Assembly: GCA_029265715.1 (NCBI GenBank)
Contig: JAJUGZ010000020.1
Coordinates: forward strand, 1-50,382
DNA length: 50,382 bases
Reading direction: 5' to 3'
From: Bacteroidota bacterium
Lineage (GTDB): Bacteria > Bacteroidota > Bacteroidia > Bacteroidales > Prolixibacteraceae
The number at the start of each line of letters is the position of its first letter. Positions within the stretch are counted from its first letter, which is position 1. The notes beneath the pieces are model-generated. The model ran no database searches and was not told where the DNA came from. It was given only the letters and a program-made list of their open reading frames with translations. Position numbers and translations under genes: made by a program. Below, in pieces: positions 32,208 through 42,585 of this stretch.

Positions 32208-33395
32208 CTACGCTAAGAGCTTATCGGCCATGGCATTGGCCAACTCGATACATTGTTCGAACTTGCTCTGTTTTAATGTGCCTTTCTCTTCAACTGGATC
32301 GTAAACCAAGTCCCATTTCATGTTGTCGGCAAAGGTTTTCAGGTTTTTCACACCGCCGCCATTCCATCCATACGAGCCGAAAATGCCCAGCAGATGGTCC
32401 TTAATACCCATGTGCTCGATTTTAGTAATAACGGTTTCGACCGAAGGAAAGAGTTCGTTGTTATAAGCACAACTTCCGACGATGAATGCCTTGAACTTGA
32501 AAAGGTCGCTGATGATATACGACGGGTGAGTTTTCGAAGCGTCGTAAACCCGGATATTTTTGATACCCCTCACGGCCAACTGACGGGCAATGACATCGGC
32601 CATTTTTTCGGTATTGCCATACATCGATCCGAAAACGATCACGGCTCCGGGTTCGGTGGTATAGCTGCTCCATTTCTGATAACGATCCAGAATATAGTTC
32701 AGGTTTGAGCGCCAAACCGGACCATGAGTGGCTGCCAGCATTTTAATGTCTAATCCTTCCAGTTTTTTCAGGGCGCGTTGGGTGTGGGGGCAATATTTCC
32801 CAACGATATTGGTGAAATAGCGCATCAGTTCTTCTTCAAAGAAATTCAGGTCAATTTCGTCGTCGAATACACCGCCGTTCATGGCTCCAAAACTTCCGAA
32901 GGCATCACCAGAAAATAATATTTTTGTCGATGTTTCGTAAGTGACCATTGTTTCTGGCCAGTGAACCATCGGGATGGTTGCGAAAGTCAATTTGTGCTTG
33001 CCCAGTTCAAGAATCGAATCGTCATATACTTCAAGCGACTGGTCGGTTATTTGGTAATAATTGGCCACCATGTCGAATGTTTTTTTGTTCCCAACCAGTG
33101 TAATGTTAGGGTATCTGGCCACCACAGCGCGTAATGCACCTGAATGGTCAGGCTCCATGTGGTTTATAACCAGGTAATCAACCGGGCGTCCGTTGGTGAT
33201 GGCTTTAATTTGTTCCAGGTAATCGTCGATAAAGTGGCGTTCCACCGTGTCGATCAGTGCAATTTTTTCATCGACAATCAGATACGAGTTATACGAAACG
33301 CCATACGGAATGGGCCAATAGTTTTCAAAAAGATGGGTCCTGCGGTCGTTGAACCCCAAAAAGTATATATCATCTGCAAGCTTTACCCGATGCAT
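32208..33395 (-). CDS. Flavodiiron protein (A-type, O2/NO reductase)
   Basis: This is a 395-residue cytoplasmic protein. The N-terminal metallo-beta-lactamase-like domain (1-250) carries the di-iron ligands His79, Glu81, Asp83 in HMEPDH, His145 in VHWPETM, Asp164 in SGDAFG and a histidine in AATHGPVW. The C-terminal flavodoxin domain (about 255-395) has the FMN loop GSMYGNTEKMAD. Flavodiiron proteins reduce O2 to water or NO to N2O with electrons from rubredoxin or similar carriers, protecting anaerobes. There is no fused rubredoxin, so the electron donor lies elsewhere. It is a single gene facing the esterase. The histidine within HMEPDH and the length agree with an active enzyme. Confidence 0.96.
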   Translation of the reverse strand: MHRVKLADDIYFLGFNDRRTHLFENYWPIPYGVSYNSYLIVDEKIALIDTVERHFIDDYLEQIKAITNGRPVDYLVINHMEPDHSGALRAVVARYPNITLVGNKKTFDMVANYYQITDQSLEVYDDSILELGKHKLTFATIPMVHWPETMVTYETSTKILFSGDAFGSFGAMNGGVFDDEIDLNFFEEELMRYFTNIVGKYCPHTQRALKKLEGLDIKMLAATHGPVWRSNLNYILDRYQKWSSYTTEPGAVIVFGSMYGNTEKMADVIARQLAVRGIKNIRVYDASKTHPSYIISDLFKFKAFIVGSCAYNNELFPSVETVITKIEHMGIKDHLLGIFGSYGWNGGGVKNLKTFADNMKWDLVYDPVEEKGTLKQSKFEQCIELANAMADKLLA

Positions 33396-33664
33396 AAAAA
33401 TGTGTGTTTTTAATTAACTGATTTTTGGATACGAAAATAATTAATTTGGGTTGATTCTATAAATTGGATATTTTATCCGGTACAGAATTAAAGTTTTTAT
33501 TACAAAAATGGTGGCTGGAGCCTTGTTAATTCGAATTCAGGGTCCCCGCGCGAAATCAGAACAGATTTACAATTATTGGTCTTTTCTTTTGATAATCAGT
33601 AGATCCAAGAGTGAAAAGCAAAATGTTATAGAATTTGTAATCGTACAGATACGGATGAAAAAAT

Positions 33665-33672
33665 TATTTTTG
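33665..33672 (+). promoter_or_regulatory. Candidate -7 element before mltG
   Basis: TATTTTTG matches TAnnTTTG 16 bases before the ATG at 33688. It would put the transcript start very near that ATG, which argues against the upstream in-frame starts. Confidence 0.4.
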
Positions 33673-33687
33673 CAAAAAAAAATAATT

Positions 33688-34749
33688 ATGGAATTAAAGA
33701 AGAAGCATCATGTCATTTTGTTTCCACGGATCAACAAGACGATCATTGTGGTATTCGCGTTGGCATTCATTATAGCCGGGTTGAGGGCTTATCAGTTATT
33801 CGGATATATTTTCCATGAAAATGTTAAAACGCCGGGAACAATTACCATTCCGAAAGATGCTACGTTTGACCAGGTCGTCGATTCGTTGAAGAAGCACGAT
33901 GTATTGGTGAATTATAAAGCATTTATCTGGGTTTCGAAGCGCAAAGATTATATTCACTCGGTTAAGGCCGGTAAATATGAGTTTGAGAAAGGGAAGAATA
34001 CGAACCAGTTGGTAAATATGTTGAAATCAGGGAGACAACATCCTGTAAAACTGACTTTCAACAATATCCGGTTTAAAGAAGATTTGGCTGGTGTTGTTGC
34101 AAAATATATCGAGCCAGACTCGGCTACAATCCTCGAAGCGTTTAACGACTCAAACCTTTGGAAAAAATACGGGTTCAATAAATATACGTTCCCGTGTATG
34201 TTCATCCCGAATACGTATGAATTTTACTGGACAACCTCGGCCGAGCAGTTTCTGCAGCGAATGTCGGAAGAGTACCGGAAATTTTGGGACTCGACCCGTG
34301 TCGCCAGGGCCCAGGCGCTGGAGCTCACTCCGGAACAGGTGATTACCATCGCTTCCATAGTCCAGGAAGAAACCAATAAGCCGGAAGAAAAACCGATTAT
34401 TGCCGGCTTGTATTTAAACCGGTTAAAAAAAGGGATCCCTCTACAGGCCGATCCTACGGTGAAGTTTGCATTTGGAGATTTTACGATCCGGCGTGTCCTA
34501 AACCGTCATTTGGAAATTGATTCTCCCTATAATACGTATAAATACATTGGGCTTCCTCCAGGGCCAATCAATATTCCTGAAATATCAAGCATTGAAGCTG
34601 TTTTGAATGCGGCAAAAACGCCTTATATCTATATGTGTGCCCGCGAAGATTTCTCAGGTTACCACAACTTTGCACGAACCCTTTCCGAGCATAACGAGAA
34701 TGCCCGTCGTTACAAAGAGGCCTTGGACACGAATAAAATATATCAGTAG
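33688..34749 (+). CDS. mltG: Endolytic murein transglycosylase MltG
   Basis: This 353-residue inner-membrane protein cuts nascent glycan strands during peptidoglycan synthesis. A basic cytoplasmic end (MELKKKHH) is followed by one transmembrane helix (about 17-38), a LysM-like domain (TITIPKDATFDQVVDSLKKH) and the YceG catalytic domain with IASIVQEETNKPEEKP (catalytic glutamate in this motif), LYLNRLKKGIPLQADPTVKF and SPYNTYKYIGLPPGPINIP. The frame is open 60 codons further upstream, with in-frame ATGs at 33508 and 33655, but the family length and a -7 element at 33665 favour 33688. It stands alone, with a strong terminator. Confidence 0.94.
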   Translation: MELKKKHHVILFPRINKTIIVVFALAFIIAGLRAYQLFGYIFHENVKTPGTITIPKDATFDQVVDSLKKHDVLVNYKAFIWVSKRKDYIHSVKAGKYEFEKGKNTNQLVNMLKSGRQHPVKLTFNNIRFKEDLAGVVAKYIEPDSATILEAFNDSNLWKKYGFNKYTFPCMFIPNTYEFYWTTSAEQFLQRMSEEYRKFWDSTRVARAQALELTPEQVITIASIVQEETNKPEEKPIIAGLYLNRLKKGIPLQADPTVKFAFGDFTIRRVLNRHLEIDSPYNTYKYIGLPPGPINIPEISSIEAVLNAAKTPYIYMCAREDFSGYHNFARTLSEHNENARRYKEALDTNKIYQ

Positions 34750-34769
34750 ACGTTTGTCAGATTAGGAAA

Positions 34770-34807
34770 ACAAAGAGCCACAACCTTAATGCGTTGTGGC
34801 TCTTTGT
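34770..34807 (+). terminator. Terminator of mltG
   Basis: ACAAAGAGCCACAAC (34770-34784) and GTTGTGGCTCTTTGT (34793-34807) form a perfect 15-bp stem around eight bases. Confidence 0.9.
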
Positions 34808-34830
34808 ATATGTTTTTGTGCGTTAAGGGC

Positions 34831-34856
34831 AAAAAAAAACCGCCCGAAGGCGGTTC
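34831..34856 (-). terminator. Terminator of rpoD
   Basis: On the minus strand AACCGCC, a CGAA-type tetraloop and GGCGGTT form a stem followed by a run of T residues, six bases after the rpoD stop. Confidence 0.9.
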
Positions 34857-34861
34857 CAAAT

Positions 34862-35722
34862 CTAACCGAGGTATGATTTTAATAATTTACTTCGCGATGT
34901 GTGTCGAAGACGGCGTATGGCCTTTTCTTTAATTTGGCGTACCCTTTCGCGGGTTAGCCCAAATCGTTCTCCAATTTCTTCCAGGGTCATTTCCTGGCAT
35001 CCAATTCCAAAGAACATCCGAATGATGTCACTTTCTCTTTCCGTAAGGGTAGCGAGAGCGCGCTCAATTTCGCGGGCAAGCGACTCCATGATCAGACTGC
35101 GGTCGGCATTCGGAGAGTCGTTGTTCACCAGTACATCGAGCAAGCTGTTGTCTTCACCTTCGACAAACGGAGCGTCAACCGAAATGTGACGACCCGATAC
35201 GCGCAACGTGTCGGCAACTTTGTCTGCGGGTAATTCGAGTGAATCGGCAAGTTCTTCAGGCGATGGTTTTCGTTCGTGCTCTTGTTCAAACTTCGAAAAA
35301 GCTTTGTTGATTTTGTTTAGCGAACCGACCTGGTTCAATGGTAACCGAACAATACGCGATTGTTCTGCCAGCGCCTGCAAGATAGATTGACGGATCCACC
35401 AAACTGCATACGAGATAAACTTAAAACCTCTGGTCTCGTCAAATTTTTCGGCAGCTTTAATCAGTCCCAAATTTCCTTCGTTAATAAGGTCTGGCAAGCT
35501 AAGCCCCTGGTTTTGGTACTGTTTGGCGACCGAAACAACAAAACGCAGGTTAGCCCTGGTCAGTTTTTCCAATGCAGCCTGATCACCTTTTTTAATCCGT
35601 TGCGCTAACTCGACTTCTTCCTCTACAGTGATAAGTTCTTCCTTACCAATCTCCTGCAGATACTTGTCTAAAGAAGCGCTCTCGCGGTTGGTAATCGATT
35701 TTGTAATCTTTAATTGTCTCAT
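34862..35722 (-). CDS. rpoD: Primary sigma factor RpoD (Bacteroidota short form)
   Basis: This is a 286-residue housekeeping sigma factor. It begins [20 protein letters not shown], the conserved Bacteroidota start. Region 1.2 is followed by region 2 ([52 protein letters not shown]), region 3 ([20 protein letters not shown]) and region 4 ([34 protein letters not shown]). It lacks the long region 1.1 of proteobacterial RpoD, which is normal here. An in-frame ATG 45 bases upstream lies beyond the -7 element and is not used. It directs the TAnnTTTG/TTTG promoters noted elsewhere in this window, and its own promoter has the same form. Confidence 0.97.
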   Translation of the reverse strand: MRQLKITKSITNRESASLDKYLQEIGKEELITVEEEVELAQRIKKGDQAALEKLTRANLRFVVSVAKQYQNQGLSLPDLINEGNLGLIKAAEKFDETRGFKFISYAVWWIRQSILQALAEQSRIVRLPLNQVGSLNKINKAFSKFEQEHERKPSPEELADSLELPADKVADTLRVSGRHISVDAPFVEGEDNSLLDVLVNNDSPNADRSLIMESLAREIERALATLTERESDIIRMFFGIGCQEMTLEEIGERFGLTRERVRQIKEKAIRRLRHTSRSKLLKSYLG

Positions 35723-35744
35723 ATACCCTACAAAAAAAAACGTG

Positions 35745-35776
35745 CAAATATAGACTTTGTCAGTCAATTATTCAAA
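35745..35776 (-). promoter_or_regulatory. rpoD promoter (-33 TTTG, -7 TATATTTG)
   Basis: On the minus strand TTTG (35776-35773) and TATATTTG (35752-35745) are separated by 20 bases, the spacing of the Bacteroidota housekeeping promoter. It lies 23 bases before the rpoD ATG at 35722. Confidence 0.8.
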
Positions 35777-35836
35777 CGAAAAGCTGCATTATTATATTTG
35801 TTCACAAATAGATAACCAGAGCCTGTTTTTTTCTGC

Positions 35837-37279
35837 TTATTCCACCCCAAATACATAATAGGCTACTTGTCCGTTCGGATAAATTCCTTCTACTAAAATT
35901 CCTCCTTTTGATTCACTAACGATGCTGTATAAGTCATTAACTCCGGTTACAGGTTTCTTGTTCACCTGGGTGATTATAAAACCCTTGCTTATGCCGGCAT
36001 CTTTAAATTTACCTTTCCCAATATCTTCAATTTTGACACCGTAGCGGATTCCCAGTTGTTGTTTCTCGCGGTCAGAAATCTCAACAAATTTCGCACCAAA
36101 AATTACGTCATCATCTCCTTTCCTGACAATTTGGGTGTCTCCGTGCTTGTTACGGAGCGTTACGTTATATTGTTTCCTTTTGCCATCCCTTTTTATTTCA
36201 ACAGTGATGTTGTCTCCCGGGCGGTGTTTCCCTACCTGTTCCTGAAGTTCTGAGGGGGAATTTACATTCACTCCGTTGATGCTTAGGATAATGTCGTTGG
36301 CCTGAATTCCGGCTTTTTGCGCGGCACCCTCCGGGGTTACACTGGCAACAAATACTCCTTCTATTTTATCTAAGTTATTCTTTTTGGCAACGTCGGCATT
36401 GACTTCCTGAATTGAAACTCCCAGCAGGGCGCGTTGCACCTGGCCATATTCTTTTAAGTCGGCAACGACTTTTTGCACAATGCTCGCCGGAATAGCAAAT
36501 GAATATCCGGTGTATGATCCTGTCATCGAGGCAATTGCTGTGTTTATGCCGACCAGCTCTCCTTGTGTGTTGACCAGCGCGCCGCCGCTATTTCCCGGGT
36601 TCACCGCGGCATCGGTTTGTATAAAGGCTTCAATACTCATTTGATCGGGGTTGATGCCAATGTTCCGGCTTTTGGCACTGACAATTCCGGCCGTAACTGT
36701 CGAGGTCAGGTTGAAGGGGTTTCCGACAGCGAGCACCCATTCCCCGAGCTTCAGGTTGTCTGAATTCCCAAAACGAAGGGTCGGAAGATCGTTTGAATCA
36801 ATTTTTAATAATGCCAGGTCGGTCGATGGGTCTTTGCCGATCAGTTTGGCTTCGAATTTTCGCTTGTCGTTCAGGGTAACGCTTATCTCATCGGCATCAT
36901 CAATAACGTGATTGTTGGTAACGATGTATCCATCCGGGGAAATAATAACTCCGGATCCGGATCCCTGACGAATGGGAGCATCCTGGCGCTGGCCACGGTC
37001 GCCAAAGAAATAGTCAAAAAACGGATTGCCAGAGTAATATTGTCCTTTTTGGGTGACCATGATGTGAACGACTGCGTGTACCGAATTTTCGGCTGCAAAT
37101 GTCAGGTCGGGCGATTCGCCTGCGGGACCGGCCGATAAGCTGGCATAACGCATAGCCTGTTCATTCTGCACTTTTACATAAGTTGGCTTATCGAAATACC
37201 TTGTATAGGCCCAAAGGGCAATGAACCCGCCGGTTAATGCAATCAATAATGTAAATAATCCTTTCTTAATGTTTTTCAT
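35837..37279 (-). CDS. HtrA/DegP-family periplasmic serine protease
   Basis: This is a 480-residue protease-chaperone for misfolded envelope proteins. The N-terminal hydrophobic segment (about 8-25) exports or anchors it. The trypsin-like domain has the full triad: His124 in TNNHVIDDADE, Asp154 in STDLALLKI and Ser231 in NPGNSGGAL. Two PDZ domains follow (about 275-365 and 385-475), the first with PEGAAQKAGIQANDIILSIN and the second with ISKGFIITQVNKKPVTGVND. Length and layout match Do-like proteases. It is transcribed alone, leftward, from a region shared with the divergent histidine kinase gene. Confidence 0.96.
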   Translation of the reverse strand: MKNIKKGLFTLLIALTGGFIALWAYTRYFDKPTYVKVQNEQAMRYASLSAGPAGESPDLTFAAENSVHAVVHIMVTQKGQYYSGNPFFDYFFGDRGQRQDAPIRQGSGSGVIISPDGYIVTNNHVIDDADEISVTLNDKRKFEAKLIGKDPSTDLALLKIDSNDLPTLRFGNSDNLKLGEWVLAVGNPFNLTSTVTAGIVSAKSRNIGINPDQMSIEAFIQTDAAVNPGNSGGALVNTQGELVGINTAIASMTGSYTGYSFAIPASIVQKVVADLKEYGQVQRALLGVSIQEVNADVAKKNNLDKIEGVFVASVTPEGAAQKAGIQANDIILSINGVNVNSPSELQEQVGKHRPGDNITVEIKRDGKRKQYNVTLRNKHGDTQIVRKGDDDVIFGAKFVEISDREKQQLGIRYGVKIEDIGKGKFKDAGISKGFIITQVNKKPVTGVNDLYSIVSESKGGILVEGIYPNGQVAYYVFGVE

Positions 37280-37333
37280 AGCTCTACGTTTTATTGTTTG
37301 TATTTACATTTACGTACATATATTCCGAGTGCG

Positions 37334-37341
37334 CAAATATA
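37334..37341 (-). promoter_or_regulatory. -7 element for the HtrA gene
   Basis: The minus strand reads TATATTTG, 55 bases before the start codon. No clear -33 TTTG. Confidence 0.55.
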
Positions 37342-37553
37342 ACGTATAAGGTTGCCTTGTGTTTTGTTATTTGTGATTCCTTTGTAATGTTTAACAGATT
37401 TTAACAGCCAGTTAAACAGGTGATTTAGGCTGTTTGCCGATAAACATGGGAAGGTTTGTGGCAGGCTGGTAGCTGATTGGCAATATTCTGGTTTTGTTTG
37501 TAAGTGAATGATAAGTTTTCATTGCTTTTTTATTCTTGTCTTCTATATATTAT

Positions 37554-37561
37554 TATTTTTG
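37554..37561 (+). promoter_or_regulatory. -7 element for the histidine kinase gene
   Basis: TATTTTTG, a match to TAnnTTTG, 26 bases before the ATG at 37587. A TTGT at 37535 is a poor -33 candidate. Confidence 0.45.
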
Positions 37562-37586
37562 GTAGCTAAAATCAAAGACTGGATCT

Positions 37587-39608
37587 ATGTTGTTTTCTCT
37601 GAAAGGATTTAAAAAAACGCCCAATATATCTTCTTTTTTAAGAAAAGCAGTTTTCCTGATGACGCTTATTACCACATTGTTGGTAAGTGCGGGACTGATG
37701 TTGCACCAGTATCTGCAGTATAACCGGTTTATTGAAAAGCAGCAAAAAGCATTTATTGCAGAGGAGAAGCTTTTTATTAAAGATGTGGTCTATAACGAAT
37801 ATGATTATATCGACAGGCAATATGGGCTTTTTAAAAATGAGGTTGCCGAACGGGTAAAACGAAATGTTATTCAGGCCTATGGGTTGGCTGAGCAGCTTTA
37901 CAGGCAGTATCATAACCGTATGCCTGAAGCCGAACTGAAAAAATTGATCATAAAGGCTATTTCTGGATTAAAATTCTCCGGAGAGTTTGAAGATGTTTTT
38001 ATAAATCAGCTCGATGGAGTAGGGGTTTATTATCCGAGGAACCCTGATTTTTTCGGTAAAAATTTGTTGAGAATGTCGGATGCCAATGGAGAGAATGTGG
38101 TTAAGAACGAACTGGCATTGCTTTCAGAAAAAGAGGAGGGTTTTTTGTATTATGACTGGAATGAATCAGAATTGATTAATGGTTTGAAATATAGCAAGAT
38201 AACATATGTTAAGCGTTTTAGTCCGTTTAACTGGTATTTGGGGGCAAAACAATATTTAGATGATTATCTGCCTCAGTTCGAACAGGAAATGGCCAGGTGG
38301 GTTAGCGCTGTTCGTTTTCGTTATGGGGGCTATGTCTTTTTAAACAAGATAGATGGTCGTCCAATTGTGTTGGATGGCGAAGTTTATACAGATACTCTTA
38401 AATTTCATCAGTTAGCCGATTCGGTTCGGCGCAGAGTCTTCCTGATGCAACGAGATACGGCTCTGAATAACCCGAATGGAGGTTATTTTAGTTACAGATG
38501 GCAAAAAATTGATCGGGAGGAATTGTCTCCCAAAATATCTTTTGTACGATATTTTCCGCCCTGCAAATGGCTGATAGGCGCTGGTTTTTATGTTGATGAA
38601 CTTAACCAGACCCTGAGTGCACAGCGCGCCCAAATGAGGGCGGATATGACAGATGGGATTGTTCATACCCTGATAATTCTAGTGTTGATAATCTTGGCTG
38701 AGGCTTTTGTTGTGGTTCGGTTCAATAAACGGTATCATGCTGATTTTGCACTGTTTTTTGATTTTTTTTACAAACGCACAAATATGCATGTGCGCTTAAA
38801 TGTCTCGGAATTTTATTTTGAAGAGTTCCGGAAAGCTGGTGAGGCTGCGAATCAGATGGTTGAACTTCAGGAAAAAACGAATAAAAAGCTGGTACAGGAG
38901 CAAGTGCGGGCCACAGAGTCAGATCGCCTGAAAACAGCCTTTTTAGCTAATATGTCGCATGAAATAAGAACTCCGATGAATGCAATTCTGGGGTTTTCTG
39001 AATTGTTGGATGATTCGACGCAGGATGAAGCAGACAAGAAACTGTTTGTGAAGCTTATCCGCACAAATGGAGAGCATCTGCTGGCCCTGATCAATGATAT
39101 TATTGATTTGTCGAAGATTGAAGCAAACTTGCTGGCAATCAGGAAAAAGAGAGTTGATTTGTCTAAGTTCTTAGGCGATATGGCGTGTTATTATGCCGGG
39201 CTTGTTGCAACGAAGAAGAATAAACAGGTTAATTTTCGGTGCGAGTCGTTGCTTTCGGTTCCGTTTATGATTGAAACCGATCAGTTGAGGTTAAAGCAAG
39301 TACTTGATAATTTAGTTGGGAATGCCGTGAAGTTTACGCATGAAGGAGAAATTGTTTTGAGCGTGGAACACCTCGATGGATTTGTCCGGTTTTCGGTAAC
39401 GGATACAGGAATTGGAATTCCGGATGACCAGTTGGACGATATTTTTGAGCGCTTTCAGCAGGCACGTTCACATGATCAGCAATACGGAGGCACAGGTTTA
39501 GGATTGGCCATCTGTGAAAACTTAGTGCAACTGCTTGGTGGTGAAATTGGCGTAAAATCGGAGGTTGGGAAAGGTTCTAAATTTTGGTTTACCATTCCGT
39601 TGAATTAA
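37587..39608 (+). CDS. Cache-domain membrane sensor histidine kinase
   Basis: This is a 673-residue inner-membrane kinase. The first transmembrane helix is at about 20-42; a periplasmic Cache-type sensor region of about 310 residues follows, with two repeated halves each ending in FNWYLGAKQYLDDYLPQF and CKWLIGAGFYVDELNQTL, so a double Cache fold is likely. The second transmembrane helix is at about 356-380. HisKA has the phosphorylated His458 in SHEIRTPMNAILG; the ATPase domain shows N-box NLVGNAVKFT, DTGIGIP and GGTGLGLAI. There is no receiver domain and no response regulator nearby, so its partner is elsewhere. Cache sensors usually bind small organic ligands. It ends overlapping the convergent LOG gene by four bases. 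Confidence 0.94.
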   Translation: MLFSLKGFKKTPNISSFLRKAVFLMTLITTLLVSAGLMLHQYLQYNRFIEKQQKAFIAEEKLFIKDVVYNEYDYIDRQYGLFKNEVAERVKRNVIQAYGLAEQLYRQYHNRMPEAELKKLIIKAISGLKFSGEFEDVFINQLDGVGVYYPRNPDFFGKNLLRMSDANGENVVKNELALLSEKEEGFLYYDWNESELINGLKYSKITYVKRFSPFNWYLGAKQYLDDYLPQFEQEMARWVSAVRFRYGGYVFLNKIDGRPIVLDGEVYTDTLKFHQLADSVRRRVFLMQRDTALNNPNGGYFSYRWQKIDREELSPKISFVRYFPPCKWLIGAGFYVDELNQTLSAQRAQMRADMTDGIVHTLIILVLIILAEAFVVVRFNKRYHADFALFFDFFYKRTNMHVRLNVSEFYFEEFRKAGEAANQMVELQEKTNKKLVQEQVRATESDRLKTAFLANMSHEIRTPMNAILGFSELLDDSTQDEADKKLFVKLIRTNGEHLLALINDIIDLSKIEANLLAIRKKRVDLSKFLGDMACYYAGLVATKKNKQVNFRCESLLSVPFMIETDQLRLKQVLDNLVGNAVKFTHEGEIVLSVEHLDGFVRFSVTDTGIGIPDDQLDDIFERFQQARSHDQQYGGTGLGLAICENLVQLLGGEIGVKSEVGKGSKFWFTIPLN

Positions 39609-40186
39609 CGGTGCGGGACTTCAAACCATTTTGTTCCTAAATCTTCAGGCTTATAATTTCTGATATGCTCCATGGCTTCATCGGCATTGCGGGCAATAAA
39701 ATAAAGCTTCCGGTAGTTTTCTTTGGCAAATTTTTCCTGAAATGATTTTTCGAATTGCCGGAACAGGTCGTCGTAGAAACCGTTGGTGTTAATAAAAACG
39801 ATGGGTTTATTGTGATAGGAAAGTTGTTTTAAAGTAATAACCTCCAGAATTTCCTCCAACGTTCCGAAACCTCCGGGCAGTGCAATAAAAGCATCCGCCA
39901 TGTCGCGCATTAGCGCTTTGCGGTCCATCATGTTTTCCGATACAATAATTTCGTGGGCATGCTGGGATGTCAGGTTGTTGGCATTCATTTTCCGGGGAAT
40001 GATCCCGATTGTTTTGGCTCCTTTGTTTTTCGCAGCGCGGGTTACAACATCCATCAGCCCCACATTCGATCCGCCGTTTATAACGGCCATCTGAGCTTGA
40101 CCAATTCGTTCGGCTAACCGGATGGCTTCCTGAATGTAGATATCGGCAATGGCATTGCTCGAGGAACAGAAAACACAAATCTTCAT
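39605..40186 (-). CDS. LOG-family nucleotide 5'-monophosphate phosphoribohydrolase
   Basis: This 193-residue cytoplasmic enzyme belongs to the LOG family (TIGR00730; often misannotated lysine decarboxylase). It has MKICVFCSSSNAI at the start, INGGSNVGLMDVVTRAA, and the nucleotide-binding PGGFGTLEEILEV motif with RKALM before it. The family cleaves the N-glycosidic bond of nucleoside monophosphates, including cytokinin ribotides in plants. The ATG at 40186 is preferred over one 57 bases upstream because it begins at the conserved first strand. It lies 94 bases downstream of gyrB on the same strand and overlaps the convergent kinase gene by four bases. Confidence 0.92.
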   Translation of the reverse strand: MKICVFCSSSNAIADIYIQEAIRLAERIGQAQMAVINGGSNVGLMDVVTRAAKNKGAKTIGIIPRKMNANNLTSQHAHEIIVSENMMDRKALMRDMADAFIALPGGFGTLEEILEVITLKQLSYHNKPIVFINTNGFYDDLFRQFEKSFQEKFAKENYRKLYFIARNADEAMEHIRNYKPEDLGTKWFEVPHR

Positions 40187-40280
40187 TTCTGAAAATTTAC
40201 AGATTAAAAAAATACGATTTACAATTTCGGCCAAGGCAGTCAAAATCGTAAATCGTAAATGGGTAACTAGTTAATATTTT

Positions 40281-42585
<2,305 letters not shown>

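Larger units (their letters stand above)
37280..37586. other. Divergent promoter region between htrA-type protease and histidine kinase genes
   Basis: It carries one -7 element on each strand (37334-37341 minus, 37554-37561 plus). No gene is visible; the middle includes AT-rich sequence with TTTAACAG repeats but no clear operator. Confidence 0.6.

Noticed and set aside
33508-33687. 60-codon N-terminal extension of MltG
   Set aside because: Would give MltG an atypical hydrophobic head, and a -7 element at 33665 lies within it.
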